Below are positions 37,685 through 46,375 of a stretch of DNA of 64,000 nucleotides, one piece after another; positions within the stretch are counted from its first letter, which is position 1, and each line of letters opens with the position of its first letter. This DNA is from Roseivirga sp. UBA6061. GTDB lineage: Bacteria; Bacteroidota; Bacteroidia; Cytophagales; Cyclobacteriaceae. The DNA is taken from positions 68,083-132,082 of the forward strand of contig DIYF01000147.1 in NCBI GenBank assembly GCA_002427745.1. The letters run 5' to 3'. Below the pieces are notes generated by a model, which did not search any database, was not told the origin of the DNA, and saw only the letters and a list, made by a program, of their open reading frames with translations. The position numbers and the translations under genes were made by a program.

Positions 37685-40189
37685 TTATTTCAGAATATCA
37701 TCGAATTCGACCGGGTAAGGCTCATTGTAGAGGGTTCTGTACCTCTCAGTGAATTGCTCATAGGCAGACTTGGCATTGCCTACTTTCTTAAGGGCTGTAA
37801 GGCTCAAAAGTAGCTGGTGAAGGGCTTCGTCATGAACCGGATCTATGTTCAACACAGCTCTTGAAACATCTACCACCTGAGCCCAGTCTTTTTCGGCCTT
37901 CGCTGCTTCTGCACCAGACATGAGGAATTGAATCAGCTTGAAGTGGATGTCAACCTTGAATGCATCCAGCCATTCATAAGAGGTAGTGGGTAACAGCATC
38001 CCGGTATTAGCAATGGTAATGACGGTGTCCAGGTCATTTTGTCGGATGGCCACACGGGCATGGTACAAGTCGCAATCAGTTACGCTTTGAAAGATCACCG
38101 CCCATCGGTTTTCCCTGAAGCTTATTTCCACACCTGTGAGAGGAGCCAGCGCCTGTCTGAGTTTCTGCAGGTTTACACCACGGTTATTTTTGGCACTTGA
38201 AGGCGAGGCATCAGGCCAGAGCACCTCCGTTAGCTGTTGCGTAGATATTCCCTGTTTATCAGTGAGTGTGTGCAGTAAGATCAGCAGAAAAAGCTCCTTC
38301 AGCTTGGGAGAAAGCTTCGCTGTCAGGTTGTTGCCTTCCGCATCCATGATTTTGAATTCACCCATCAGGGATATGGCATGTACAGTTGGGGCATCAGTGG
38401 CTGGGGGTTCAGGTGCAGACCTGGTTTCAGAAACCGGAACCAGTGGTGTTCTTCGCTTTCTTAATCCCAGTATCAGCAGGCCGATAAACAAGGTAGCTCC
38501 GGGAAGAATCAGTTGCCAGGGAATGCCCGCGGATTCAACTTCTGAAGCGGTATAGGCTACCGGGGGAAAGGAAATAGTATGAATTTTTACCTCGGCATTG
38601 TTGGGGTCCGTATTGATCCGTAATACAGATACCAGTTCTTTGGTCTGGGCGGCATAAAAGAGAAAGAGGTTATAGTCCCCGATGTTCCGGATCTCAAAAG
38701 GCAGCTTTTCTTCGAGAGAGATTACTTCCACTTCAGGCCGGTTAATGCTGATTTTCAGAAGCTCCAGCGCTTTGCCGCCATCCAGATAATCATGACCAAT
38801 GGCATAAATGGCAGAATCTTCACGGTGCAGTACCATGCTGGAAGAGGGGAGGTAAGGCGTCTCTCCGGGGGCTCTTCCCCAGAGTTTTTTCAGCGTGCTG
38901 TCATTCAGGTTGAGTAAGTACAGATCGCTGAGGTTATCGAAACCTGATTCCTGTTCTCCGGACTCATTGCCATAGCCCCCATAGATATAGTATTCTCCTT
39001 TGTTGTAGCCTTCTGTGGCACCCAGCATAAAGCGTGGCTCAGGTATATCCCCTTTCAATGGTATTTCTACCCATTTTTGAGTCCCGGGATTGAATTCCAG
39101 CAGTTTATTGCGGGCCTCAAAAAAGCCATAGCCTGCAAAGATCATGGGGTTTCCATTCAGAGCGTTTTCCAGTGGTGCATGTTGCCAGATGTAAATAGGA
39201 GGGGCTTCCTGATCTTCCAGTCCTTCCCAGCTTTCGGTGCTGGTGTTAAAGCGATAGCCATGTTCCGGGCCAAGATCATAGCCGTATAACTCCTGATGCT
39301 GAGTGCTGTACACGGCTGCCTGTGTCCCCTGATCTTTGGGAAAGCTGTTTTGAGGAGTGAACTCCACCTTGGTGCGTGTGGTCAGGTTATACACTGTGAT
39401 CAGCTTTTCTTCCACGATGTGCACTTCATCTCTTGTTTTGTCGAAGGCAATACCGGGTATCGGTTGAGCCGGCTGTGTATACTGTTGCTGCCAGCGCTGA
39501 TGGCCGTCAATGATCCACTCGGGGTATTGCGCTTCGATTCGGTAGTCACCTTCTTCAGAAGCCAGCACAGACCCTGTTTCTTTTTCCAGAGACCAGCTAT
39601 AACTTTTATTGTCAACCCGAAGGCTAAGGTCCTTGATGGCAAAACGAGGGGTAGCTACTGATGAAGGCAGACTGTAAGGGCTCCTGCCAAAAACAGGATT
39701 CAGCGCTGTTATAGACTTCAACAGGGGGCTTTGGAAGCTTGCTCTCTCCTTTCCTATGGTCAGTGTCAGATTTTGGTCAGATTTATTCAGGCTTACCGTA
39801 GTCTTCAGCCAGTTATTCCTGACTATTTGATTGGCTGGAATAATCAGTTGAGCTCCCTGTTCCTGACCGTTGATGGTAAGTTTGAACACGCCTCCGGTTA
39901 CATCACCCTCTCCGGGTTTATAGATCAGGTCTATGCGGTCTGTAGCATCCGGGGAAGAGAAGCGAAGGATATAGCCAAGCTCGGTAGCGCGCCAGAATGA
40001 TAAGTCAAAGGAGACCTCTGTTTGATTCTCAAAAGCCAGCGGTGTTGAGGGGCTGATGTGAAGTGAGGAGCGCGTGGCAATAGGGCTTTCATAAGACCGG
40101 AAAAGCAGGCCTCTGTCGTTTTGAGCCTTTGCCACAGCGTGAAGACTGACCCAAAGCAAAAGTATAAGACCTGACCGTGCACAGCGCAT
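37685..40189 (-). CDS. Membrane-anchored Kelch/LamG-like SARP-type transcription regulator
   Basis: The 834-residue protein has a signal peptide (1-22), a LamG-like sandwich (about 40-200), and Kelch-like propeller blades (about 230-550: IYIWQHAP, MIFAGYGFFEARNKLLEFNP, EYYIYGGYGNESGE). One membrane helix lies at about 575-593 (LILPGATLFIGLLILGLRKRR). The cytoplasmic C-terminus carries a winged helix (LSPKLKELFLLILLHTL, KNNRGVNLQKLRQAL) and a BTAD-like helical domain (CDLYHARVAIR to the end). This is a one-component receptor that places its DNA-binding domain inside. It directly precedes the cytochrome operon. Confidence 0.8.
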   Translation of the reverse strand: MRCARSGLILLLWVSLHAVAKAQNDRGLLFRSYESPIATRSSLHISPSTPLAFENQTEVSFDLSFWRATELGYILRFSSPDATDRIDLIYKPGEGDVTGGVFKLTINGQEQGAQLIIPANQIVRNNWLKTTVSLNKSDQNLTLTIGKERASFQSPLLKSITALNPVFGRSPYSLPSSVATPRFAIKDLSLRVDNKSYSWSLEKETGSVLASEEGDYRIEAQYPEWIIDGHQRWQQQYTQPAQPIPGIAFDKTRDEVHIVEEKLITVYNLTTRTKVEFTPQNSFPKDQGTQAAVYSTQHQELYGYDLGPEHGYRFNTSTESWEGLEDQEAPPIYIWQHAPLENALNGNPMIFAGYGFFEARNKLLEFNPGTQKWVEIPLKGDIPEPRFMLGATEGYNKGEYYIYGGYGNESGEQESGFDNLSDLYLLNLNDSTLKKLWGRAPGETPYLPSSSMVLHREDSAIYAIGHDYLDGGKALELLKISINRPEVEVISLEEKLPFEIRNIGDYNLFLFYAAQTKELVSVLRINTDPNNAEVKIHTISFPPVAYTASEVESAGIPWQLILPGATLFIGLLILGLRKRRTPLVPVSETRSAPEPPATDAPTVHAISLMGEFKIMDAEGNNLTAKLSPKLKELFLLILLHTLTDKQGISTQQLTEVLWPDASPSSAKNNRGVNLQKLRQALAPLTGVEISFRENRWAVIFQSVTDCDLYHARVAIRQNDLDTVITIANTGMLLPTTSYEWLDAFKVDIHFKLIQFLMSGAEAAKAEKDWAQVVDVSRAVLNIDPVHDEALHQLLLSLTALKKVGNAKSAYEQFTERYRTLYNEPYPVEFDDILK

Positions 40190-40243
40190 ATTTCAAAACT
40201 ATTGGAAAAAGCCAGAAAGCACCACCTTTATCTTACTGATCTG

Positions 40244-41116
40244 TCAATTGGTCTCTCCCGGCTTACGCTTTCGTTTCCATCTCTTATGGGTCCAAAGCCA
40301 GTACTGTGGATCCTGTAGTATCTGCTTTTCGAGTCTCAGGGTGTGCGCCCTGGTGATTTCCCCATATTCGCATTGAGAAGGGTCGTCAAAGAGCACTTCC
40401 ATGTCAAACTCATAGTGGCCTCTTTTTACCTTGGTGATCCCTCCGAAAATAACCGGTGAGTTCTTCTCCCTGGCAAATTTCTCCACCCCGAACATGACAG
40501 GTGTGTCCTGATTGAGGAAATCCATCCAGTATACTTTCTTGGCAATACTCGGAGACTGGTCTGCACCAAAGATGGTACAGGTAAGTTTATCATCAGTGGC
40601 GAAATAATCTCTTACCTCCTGTCTCGAAATCATTTTTAAGCCGAATTTGCTTCGAGACTGGAGAAATTGGGCATCCAGAAATTTGTTGCCTAATCTATGG
40701 TAGATGGCCACGGGTTCGTGCTGGATATAGCCGGAAATACCTACGGCCAGCATTTCCCAGTTATTGTAATGTCCGCCCACCAGTAATACACTTCGTCCTT
40801 TCTCTACATACTGATCCAGTATTTCAGGGTTGTTCACCTTAAAACGTTTCATGGCTTCTTCCTCGGTGATACTGAAAATCTTAAGGCTTTCTACAATGAT
40901 GTCGGCAAAGTGATGATAGAATTGTCGCCTGAGTTGAGTGATCTCCTTCTCTGATTTGTCAGGGAAAGATTTTCTGAGGTTTCGGTTCACCACCTTTACC
41001 CGGTAGCGTCCCAGCTTATAGCCAAAGAAATAGGCGAGGTCTGAGATGACATACAGAGCAGAAAACGGAAGCCGTGAGATGGGTTTGACAAACAGGTAAA
41101 ATAAGAAAGCAGTCAT
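40244..41116 (-). CDS. LpxL/HtrB-like lysophospholipid acyltransferase
   Basis: The 290-residue protein belongs to the lipid A late acyltransferase family. It has an N-terminal membrane segment (MTAFLFYLFVKPISRLPFSAL), the catalytic HX4D/E-type motif GGHYNNWE, YHRLGNKFLD, and DQSPSIAKKVYWMDFLNQDTPVM near the C-terminal third. A frame upstream to 41314 exists but its 66 residues show no family similarity. ATG 41116 gives the normal N-terminus and is chosen. It transfers an acyl chain to lipid A or an ornithine-type lipid; the exact acceptor is unknown. Confidence 0.87.
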   Translation of the reverse strand: MTAFLFYLFVKPISRLPFSALYVISDLAYFFGYKLGRYRVKVVNRNLRKSFPDKSEKEITQLRRQFYHHFADIIVESLKIFSITEEEAMKRFKVNNPEILDQYVEKGRSVLLVGGHYNNWEMLAVGISGYIQHEPVAIYHRLGNKFLDAQFLQSRSKFGLKMISRQEVRDYFATDDKLTCTIFGADQSPSIAKKVYWMDFLNQDTPVMFGVEKFAREKNSPVIFGGITKVKRGHYEFDMEVLFDDPSQCEYGEITRAHTLRLEKQILQDPQYWLWTHKRWKRKRKPGETN

Positions 41117-41340
41117 GAAGCCTGGATTACAAGGCCGCAAGATATGTATTCTGGCTGACAGTTGAATCGAGGGTTGCCCGTAGTGATCTGAGTCAGGAGA
41201 TAGCCTGGATATTTTGTCTTCGTTTTCTGCTTTGACAGATGTAAACAGGTAGTTCTTGGGATAACCTGACGAAAGGCCTGAATTTGCGTCAGTGTACCCT
41301 GTCGTTTCAGGCAAAATGGCGAGCCTGTCTGATACAATTC

Positions 41341-41363
41341 TGTCAAAGTGTCATCAAATGTCA
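41341..41363 (+). promoter_or_regulatory. TGTCA repeats upstream of the dnaK promoter
   Basis: Three TGTCA copies start at 41341, 41349 and 41359, all in the same orientation, ending about 12 bases before the -24 element. They could be the site of an activator for the sigma-54-like promoter. No regulator is identified. Confidence 0.4.
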
Positions 41364-41374
41364 GATAAATTCCT

Positions 41375-41391
41375 TTGGCACAACCCTTGTT
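41375..41391 (+). promoter_or_regulatory. Sigma-54-like -24/-12 promoter of dnaK
   Basis: TTGGCAC at 41375-41381 and TTGTT at 41387-41391 keep the sigma-54 spacing of 10 bases between GG (41377-41378) and the -12 dinucleotide. The -12 dinucleotide is GT, not the strict GC. The leader to ATG 41442 would be about 38 bases. Confidence 0.6.
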
Positions 41392-41441
41392 GATTGGGGA
41401 GGTGTTTGAAAGAAATTATTAGAAGAATTTATAAATAGATC

Positions 41442-43379
41442 ATGGGAAAAATTATTGGAATTGATTTAGGAACTACCAACTCGTGTGTGGCCGTAATGGA
41501 GGGTAACGAGCCTGTGGTAATCCCTAACAGTGAGGGTAAGCGCACCACTCCTTCTATTGTAGCATTCCTTGATAATGGCAACGGTGAGAGAAAAGTAGGA
41601 GATCCTGCCAAACGTCAGGCGATCACCAACCCACAGAATACCATTAGCTCGGTAAAACGCTTCATGGGTAAGAAGTATGGCAATGTATCTGAAGAGCTCA
41701 GAGGCATTTCATACGAAGTGGAGAAAGGCAATAATGACACCGTTCGCGTAAAGATCGGTGACAGAAATTATACGCCACAGGAGCTTTCGGCTATCATTTT
41801 GCAGAAAATGAAGTCTACAGCTGAAGATTATCTGGGCACTGAAGTAACAGAAGCAGTAATTACTGTACCGGCTTACTTCAACGATGCAGAAAGACAAGCT
41901 ACCAAAGAGGCAGGTCAGATTGCCGGACTGGAAGTAAAAAGAATTATCAATGAGCCTACAGCTGCGGCTTTGGCTTATGGACTGGATAAAAAAGATACAG
42001 ATCAGAAGATTGCTGTATACGATTTAGGTGGAGGTACTTTCGATATCTCTATTCTGGAGCTGGGTGATGGCGTATTTGAAGTAAAATCTACTAATGGTGA
42101 TGTTCACCTGGGTGGTGATGACTTCGATCAGGTAATCATCGACTGGTTGGCTGAGGAGTTTAAGAATGATGAAGGTATTGACCTGAGAAAAGACCCAATG
42201 GCACTGCAGCGCCTGAAAGAAGCTGCTGAGAAAGCAAAAATTGAGCTTTCTTCTTCTGCTGCCACTGAGGTGAACCTGCCTTATATTATGCCGGTTGACG
42301 GTGTACCAAAACACCTGGTGCGTTCTCTGTCAAGATCAAAATTTGAGCAACTGGCTGACAGCCTGGTTCGCAGATCGATGGAGCCTGTTAAAAAGGCTTT
42401 GGATGATGCCGGATACTCTACTTCTGACATTGATGAAGTGATTTTGGTAGGTGGTTCTACACGTATTCCTAAGATTCAGGAAGAAGTAGAAGCTTTCTTC
42501 GGTAAGAAACCTTCTAAAGGAGTGAATCCCGATGAGGTAGTAGCTGTAGGAGCTGCCATTCAGGGTGGTGTACTGACAGGAGAAGTAAAAGATGTACTGC
42601 TGCTGGACGTAACGCCTCTTTCTCTGGGTATTGAAACGATGGGTGGTGTGTTCACAAGCCTGATTGATTCAAATACTACGATTCCTTCCAAGAAGTCAGA
42701 AGTATTCTCAACAGCCGCTGACAATCAGCCTTCTGTAGAGATTCACGTACTGCAGGGTGAGCGTCCAATGGCTAAAGACAACAGAACCATTGGTAGATTC
42801 CACCTGAGCGACATTCCACCGGCACCAAGAGGAGTACCTCAGATTGAGGTGACTTTCGATATCGATGCAAACGGTATTATGAATGTATCAGCCAAAGATA
42901 AAGGAACCGGTAAAGAGCAGAACATCCGTATCGAGGCTTCTTCAGGACTGACTGACGAGGAAATCGAGAAAATGAAGCAGGAAGCTCAGGCGAATGCTGA
43001 GGCAGATAAAGCTGAAAAGGAGAAGGTTGAAAAACTGAATGGTGCTGATGCACTGATCTTCCAGACAGAGAAGCAGTTGAAAGAGTATGGTGACAAATTG
43101 TCTGAAGGTAACAAGAAGCCTATCGAAGAAGCTTTGGCTAACCTGAAAACTGCTCACCAGAGCCAGGATATCGCTTCTATTGATACAGCCATGGAAGGCC
43201 TGAACAAAGCCTGGGAAGGTGCTGCACAGGAAATGTATGCTGCCACGCAAGGTGCTGAAGGTGGCGCTGCCGGTGCACAGCCTGGTGCTGACGCAGGTGC
43301 AGGTGCAGGAGCTGATGCCGGTGCCGGTGCTGCTGGCGGAGACGATGTATCAGATGTAGAGTACGAAGAAGTTAAGTAG
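41442..43379 (+). CDS. dnaK: Molecular chaperone DnaK (Hsp70)
   Basis: The 645-residue chaperone has [16 protein letters not shown] at the N-terminus, phosphate-binding [27 protein letters not shown] and the linker [18 protein letters not shown] before the substrate-binding domain. The C-terminal lid ends in a Gly/Ala-rich tail (about 40 residues) and DVEYEEVK, the usual EEVx end. It binds exposed hydrophobic segments in an ATP-dependent cycle with DnaJ and GrpE, neither of which is adjacent. A terminator with the same stem as atpC follows. Confidence 0.98.
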   Translation: MGKIIGIDLGTTNSCVAVMEGNEPVVIPNSEGKRTTPSIVAFLDNGNGERKVGDPAKRQAITNPQNTISSVKRFMGKKYGNVSEELRGISYEVEKGNNDTVRVKIGDRNYTPQELSAIILQKMKSTAEDYLGTEVTEAVITVPAYFNDAERQATKEAGQIAGLEVKRIINEPTAAALAYGLDKKDTDQKIAVYDLGGGTFDISILELGDGVFEVKSTNGDVHLGGDDFDQVIIDWLAEEFKNDEGIDLRKDPMALQRLKEAAEKAKIELSSSAATEVNLPYIMPVDGVPKHLVRSLSRSKFEQLADSLVRRSMEPVKKALDDAGYSTSDIDEVILVGGSTRIPKIQEEVEAFFGKKPSKGVNPDEVVAVGAAIQGGVLTGEVKDVLLLDVTPLSLGIETMGGVFTSLIDSNTTIPSKKSEVFSTAADNQPSVEIHVLQGERPMAKDNRTIGRFHLSDIPPAPRGVPQIEVTFDIDANGIMNVSAKDKGTGKEQNIRIEASSGLTDEEIEKMKQEAQANAEADKAEKEKVEKLNGADALIFQTEKQLKEYGDKLSEGNKKPIEEALANLKTAHQSQDIASIDTAMEGLNKAWEGAAQEMYAATQGAEGGAAGAQPGADAGAGAGADAGAGAAGGDDVSDVEYEEVK

Positions 43380-43400
43380 TACTCGATTTAATATATATGC

Positions 43401-43431
43401 AAAGCCCTGACGGTAACGTCAGGGCTTTTTT
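43401..43431 (+). terminator. Rho-independent terminator after dnaK
   Basis: The 12-bp stem AAAGCCCTGACG/CGTCAGGGCTTT encloses a GTAA loop and is followed by a run of T residues. It differs from the atpC terminator only in one loop base. Confidence 0.92.
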
Positions 43432-43524
43432 GTGCTTAGATGCCTTGGCAGGTAAAGCTTTGAACAGAGATATAGAATAATGTCTGTAGACAGCGTATGT
43501 GGAGAACTAAATTGATTGTAAGAA

Positions 43525-44391
43525 ATGCTGAGAACGCTAAAGGAAACCTTTAACCACTTTTCTCATAGTGATGCTTCTCAAAAGGGAGCCGCCCTGGCCT
43601 ACTATACCGTGTTTTCAATGTTGCCCATGATTATCATCATTGTTTCGGTCTTTGGGCTTTTTCTGGGGAAACAGGCCGCAGCAGGAGAGGTGTATCTACA
43701 GCTGAAAGGCGTACTGGGCCCGAAGGCGTCTATGCAAATTCAAAACGTGGTTGAAAACCAGCATACCCACTATAATAGTGTCATAACATCTATTGTAGGA
43801 GTTATAACATTGTTCTTCAGTGCATCAGGCATGTTTAATCAGATACACAATTCCTTTAATAGTATCTGGGATATAAAGGAGAGACCGAAAAACGGGATCA
43901 TCCGATATATGACAAAGAACATCTCTTCCATCCTGGTCCTGATTCTGCTCTTCTCACTGATTCTTGTCAGTACCTCCTTAAACGGCCTGTTGATGAAGTA
44001 CTCCGGAGACCTGCCTGCAGATTATAAACTGCTGAATGTGTACGAGCACCTTGTCTCTTTTATCATGATTGCTCTGGTATTTGGCCTGATGTTTAAATCG
44101 CTGGGCGATGCCAGGGTATATTGGAAAGCTGCTCTGCTTGGTGGACTGTTAACAGCCCTGATGTTCTTTATCGGAAAGATTTTAATCGGTATGTATATAG
44201 CACATACGCATAGTGGTACAGCATTTGGCTCGGCCAGTGTTCTGGCACTTATAATGCTCTGGGTTTATTACATTTCTCAAATTGTCTTTCTCGGTGCGTC
44301 ATTCGTAAAGGTCATCAGCGATAAAATGGGGTTTGAAATATTGCCAGTTCACAATGCCGTGAAGGTCGAACATAGGGAGATTGACAACTAA
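43525..44391 (+). CDS. YihY/BrkB-family inner-membrane protein
   Basis: The 288-residue protein has six predicted membrane helices and the family phrases ASQKGAALAYYTVFSMLPMIIIIVSVFG, SIVGVITLFFSASGMFNQIHNSFNSIWDI and ALMLWVYYISQIVFLGASFVKV. YihY proteins were long misnamed ribonuclease BN; the true function is not settled. It is monocistronic between the dnaK terminator and the tetR gene. Confidence 0.9.
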   Translation: MLRTLKETFNHFSHSDASQKGAALAYYTVFSMLPMIIIIVSVFGLFLGKQAAAGEVYLQLKGVLGPKASMQIQNVVENQHTHYNSVITSIVGVITLFFSASGMFNQIHNSFNSIWDIKERPKNGIIRYMTKNISSILVLILLFSLILVSTSLNGLLMKYSGDLPADYKLLNVYEHLVSFIMIALVFGLMFKSLGDARVYWKAALLGGLLTALMFFIGKILIGMYIAHTHSGTAFGSASVLALIMLWVYYISQIVFLGASFVKVISDKMGFEILPVHNAVKVEHREIDN

Positions 44392-44501
44392 CGGACAAGC
44401 GTTACTGACTTCTTCTCAGGGAGTTATATATAGATCAAACCCGATTCTCTGTGCAGGGAATACCAGTACAGAAACTGATGATGAAAAGAAAAAAGAAAAA
44501 A

Positions 44502-44517
44502 TAGACCAGTCTGTCTA
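44502..44517. promoter_or_regulatory. Operator 1 of the TetR regulator
   Basis: The 16-base site TAGACCAGTCTGTCTA has TAGAC-N6-GTCTA ends. Its reverse complement matches operator 2 (45106-45121) at 15 of 16 positions. It covers the -33 region of the tetR promoter (-7 TACCTTTA at 44528-44535), so it should allow autorepression. Confidence 0.75.
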
Positions 44518-44527
44518 GGGAAATGCT

Positions 44528-44535
44528 TACCTTTA
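44528..44535 (+). promoter_or_regulatory. -7 element of the tetR gene
   Basis: TACCTTTA matches TAnnTTTG at 7 of 8 positions. It ends only 4 bases before the GTG start at 44540, so the mRNA would be leaderless or nearly so. Confidence 0.45.
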
Positions 44536-44539
44536 ATCT

Positions 44540-45088
44540 GTGAATACCAAAGAACGTCTGATTGCCACTACTGCTGACCTGATAAGCCGCAAGGGTTTCA
44601 GAGGTATGGGCATCAACGAAGTACTGGCTTTGGTAGAGGTTCCAAAGGGCTCGCTGTACCATCATTTTCCCAAGGGAAAAGAGAGCCTGGTTTGTGAGGC
44701 CGTGAAATTCGGAGGTAAATCTCAGATGGAACGTTATGGCAAGGCACTGAGAGGAAAAGGAGCGGAGGAAGGATTGCTGGCCATTATTGATGTGATGATT
44801 GAGGACCTGGAGCGTACCAACTTTGAAGAGGCCTGCCCGATTGCGATTGTGGCCCTGGAAGCTTCGGAGAGTACTGAAGACATCCGCAAGGCTTGTGACG
44901 AGATGTTCAAGGGCTGGCAGATAGGCCTGGCACATTGGCTGGAGAAGCGGGGAATTACCAACGGCCTTGAAAAGTCAGAGCAGTTTTATGCCATGCTGGA
45001 GGGTGGTTTTATCCTCAGTAAGGCCCATCGTGATGTGAAGTACCTGGAGCAGCAAAAGAAGCTGGTTGCTATGATTTTGAATAGTTAA
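44540..45088 (+). CDS. TetR-family transcriptional repressor (LmrA/YxaF-like)
   Basis: The 182-residue regulator has an N-terminal helix-turn-helix: TKERLIATTADLISRKGFRGMGINEVLALVEVPKGSLYHHFPKGKESL. The C-terminal ligand domain is short, like the LmrA/YxaF group, whose known operators carry ATAGACCGGTC cores. The start is GTG; the next in-frame Met (about residue 23) would cut the HTH. Its operators flank its own gene and the thioesterase gene, so it probably regulates both. Ligand unknown. Confidence 0.87.
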   Translation: MNTKERLIATTADLISRKGFRGMGINEVLALVEVPKGSLYHHFPKGKESLVCEAVKFGGKSQMERYGKALRGKGAEEGLLAIIDVMIEDLERTNFEEACPIAIVALEASESTEDIRKACDEMFKGWQIGLAHWLEKRGITNGLEKSEQFYAMLEGGFILSKAHRDVKYLEQQKKLVAMILNS

Positions 45089-45105
45089 AATTTTTTACCC
45101 ATAAT

Positions 45106-45121
45106 TAGACAGACCGGTCTA
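45106..45121. promoter_or_regulatory. Operator 2, before the thioesterase gene
   Basis: TAGACAGACCGGTCTA has the same TAGAC-N6-GTCTA frame as operator 1 in inverted orientation and ends 14 bases before the thioesterase ATG at 45136. A repressor bound here would block initiation or early elongation. Confidence 0.75.
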
Positions 45122-45135
45122 GCAAATGAGAGCAT

Positions 45136-45636
45136 ATGAAAACACACAACAAACAACCTGAAAGCGACAGACTGATTCGCTTTCAGGACTGTGACCCTTT
45201 TGGTCACCTGAATAACTCAAAGTATATCGATTACATGATCAATGTGAGGGAGGACCATCTGGTGGAAGAGTATGACCTTAATGTGTTCCTTATGGCCCAT
45301 CGGGATAAAAAGTCATGGATTGTGGGGCAAAATGAGATTGCTTACCTGAAGCCATCTCTGGTGATGGAAAAAGTGAAAATACAGACCCGACTGATTGATT
45401 TTACGGAACGCTATGTACAGGCTGAAATGGTGATGTATGATGCTAAAAAGACACATGTAAAAGCCGTACTCTGGACGAAGTTCTTCCACTTTGACTTTGG
45501 TCTGGGTAAAGCTGTTGGTCATACGGAAAGCATGATGAATCTATTCAGGGAGCTCCATATCAACCTGCCGGTAGACCGGGTGGAAGAAAGGGCAAAGATG
45601 TTGTCGAGAGACCTGAAAGAAGGAGTACTGGTTTAA
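45136..45636 (+). CDS. 4HBT-family acyl-CoA thioesterase
   Basis: The 166-residue hotdog-fold protein has RFQDCDPFGHLNNSKYIDYMINVREDHL near the N-terminus, where the Asp in DPFGHLNN is the family's catalytic residue. IGQNEIAYLKPSLVMEKVKIQTRL and VLWTKFFHFD follow as the next strands. It should hydrolyse acyl-CoA, but chain specificity is unknown. Position and operator 2 suggest control by the adjacent TetR protein, as is common for fatty-acid-responsive regulators. Confidence 0.85.
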   Translation: MKTHNKQPESDRLIRFQDCDPFGHLNNSKYIDYMINVREDHLVEEYDLNVFLMAHRDKKSWIVGQNEIAYLKPSLVMEKVKIQTRLIDFTERYVQAEMVMYDAKKTHVKAVLWTKFFHFDFGLGKAVGHTESMMNLFRELHINLPVDRVEERAKMLSRDLKEGVLV

Positions 45637-45692
45637 AGAGTATTAAAGAAAAAACTTCACACCCATACGGGGTTAAAGTTTGGCTAAAAAAG

Positions 45693-45721
45693 AAAGGGGT
45701 TGCCAACTGACAACCCCTTTT
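45693..45721. terminator. Bidirectional terminator between the thioesterase and 45743 genes
   Basis: AAAGGGGTTG and CAACCCCTTT form a 10-bp stem with loop CCAACTGA. A short T run lies on the + side and an A-rich stretch on the other, so it can end both convergent transcripts. Confidence 0.8.
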
Positions 45722-45742
45722 GCATTTCTTTGTTATTAACTC

Positions 45743-46336
45743 TTAAAAAGCACTTGCGGCAGCGGCCGTGTTCACTTTGGCCGGTAAGGTTTTTTCCAGC
45801 TCGTTTTTGAAGCTTTTGTCATAAATCAGGAAAAGCCAGTCCTGGTATTCAGGGTCGTTGACACCCACCAGGTATTTATCTCCCTTTACCTTGATATAGC
45901 TTTTCTCCTTGTTGTACTCCACATTCTCTTTACCGAAGTTACTTTCCAGTCGTGGCACAATAAACCCCGCAATACCTTTGAGATCATCTGTTGTAAGCGG
46001 AAGCTCCATATTCAGGCTGTACTTGATCAAGGCATAGTCGATATCACCCTCTTTTCCCAAAGAAGCCTTGTCCAGAATTTTCAGGTCATTGAATTTCAGC
46101 TCTATGCCCGACCTTTCCAGTAGCTGGAACATCTGAAAAAGGTCCTTTTTAGGTGAGTATTTGAAAAACTCAGGATATATCAGATCCAGTACTTTGGTGT
46201 AGCTTTTCGATTCCATCAATCCCAGAAAGGTCGTTACCTTTCCGTCAATCGCTTTGCTGTCTTTTTTGCTCAGTTCCTGTGCCATGGCTCCTGTCGTCAG
46301 GCAAGCACAGATGGCTATGATCATTAGTCTTTTCAT
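45743..46336 (-). CDS. Secreted protein of unknown function
   Basis: The 197-residue protein has a clear signal peptide (1-19, MKRLMIIAICACLTTGAMAQ). The mature part is mixed helix and strand with repeated Lys and Asp; phrases such as TFLGLMESKSYTKVLDLIYPEFFKY and IKVKGDKYLVGVNDPEYQDWLFLIYDKSFKNEL suggest an NTF2- or DUF3887-like fold but I cannot confirm. It ends with an Ala-rich tail. It is in the same orientation as the CAP gene, 39 bases downstream of it. Confidence 0.65.
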   Translation of the reverse strand: MKRLMIIAICACLTTGAMAQELSKKDSKAIDGKVTTFLGLMESKSYTKVLDLIYPEFFKYSPKKDLFQMFQLLERSGIELKFNDLKILDKASLGKEGDIDYALIKYSLNMELPLTTDDLKGIAGFIVPRLESNFGKENVEYNKEKSYIKVKGDKYLVGVNDPEYQDWLFLIYDKSFKNELEKTLPAKVNTAAAASAF

Positions 46337-46375
46337 TTCTTCTTTTAAGTCGTTTTCAAAATTATGAGTCTGACA

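Larger units (their letters stand above)
41117..41441. other. 325-bp divergent spacer, no gene
   Basis: The gap between the acyltransferase and dnaK holds the dnaK control region (41341-41391, listed separately) in its right half. In the left half (41117-41340) I see only the unlikely upstream extension of the acyltransferase frame and no convincing promoter, repeat or RNA gene. Confidence 0.6.

Noticed and set aside
41114..41314. 66-residue N-terminal extension of the acyltransferase
   Set aside because: It has no hydrophobic or family character; the internal ATG at 41116 gives the normal start.
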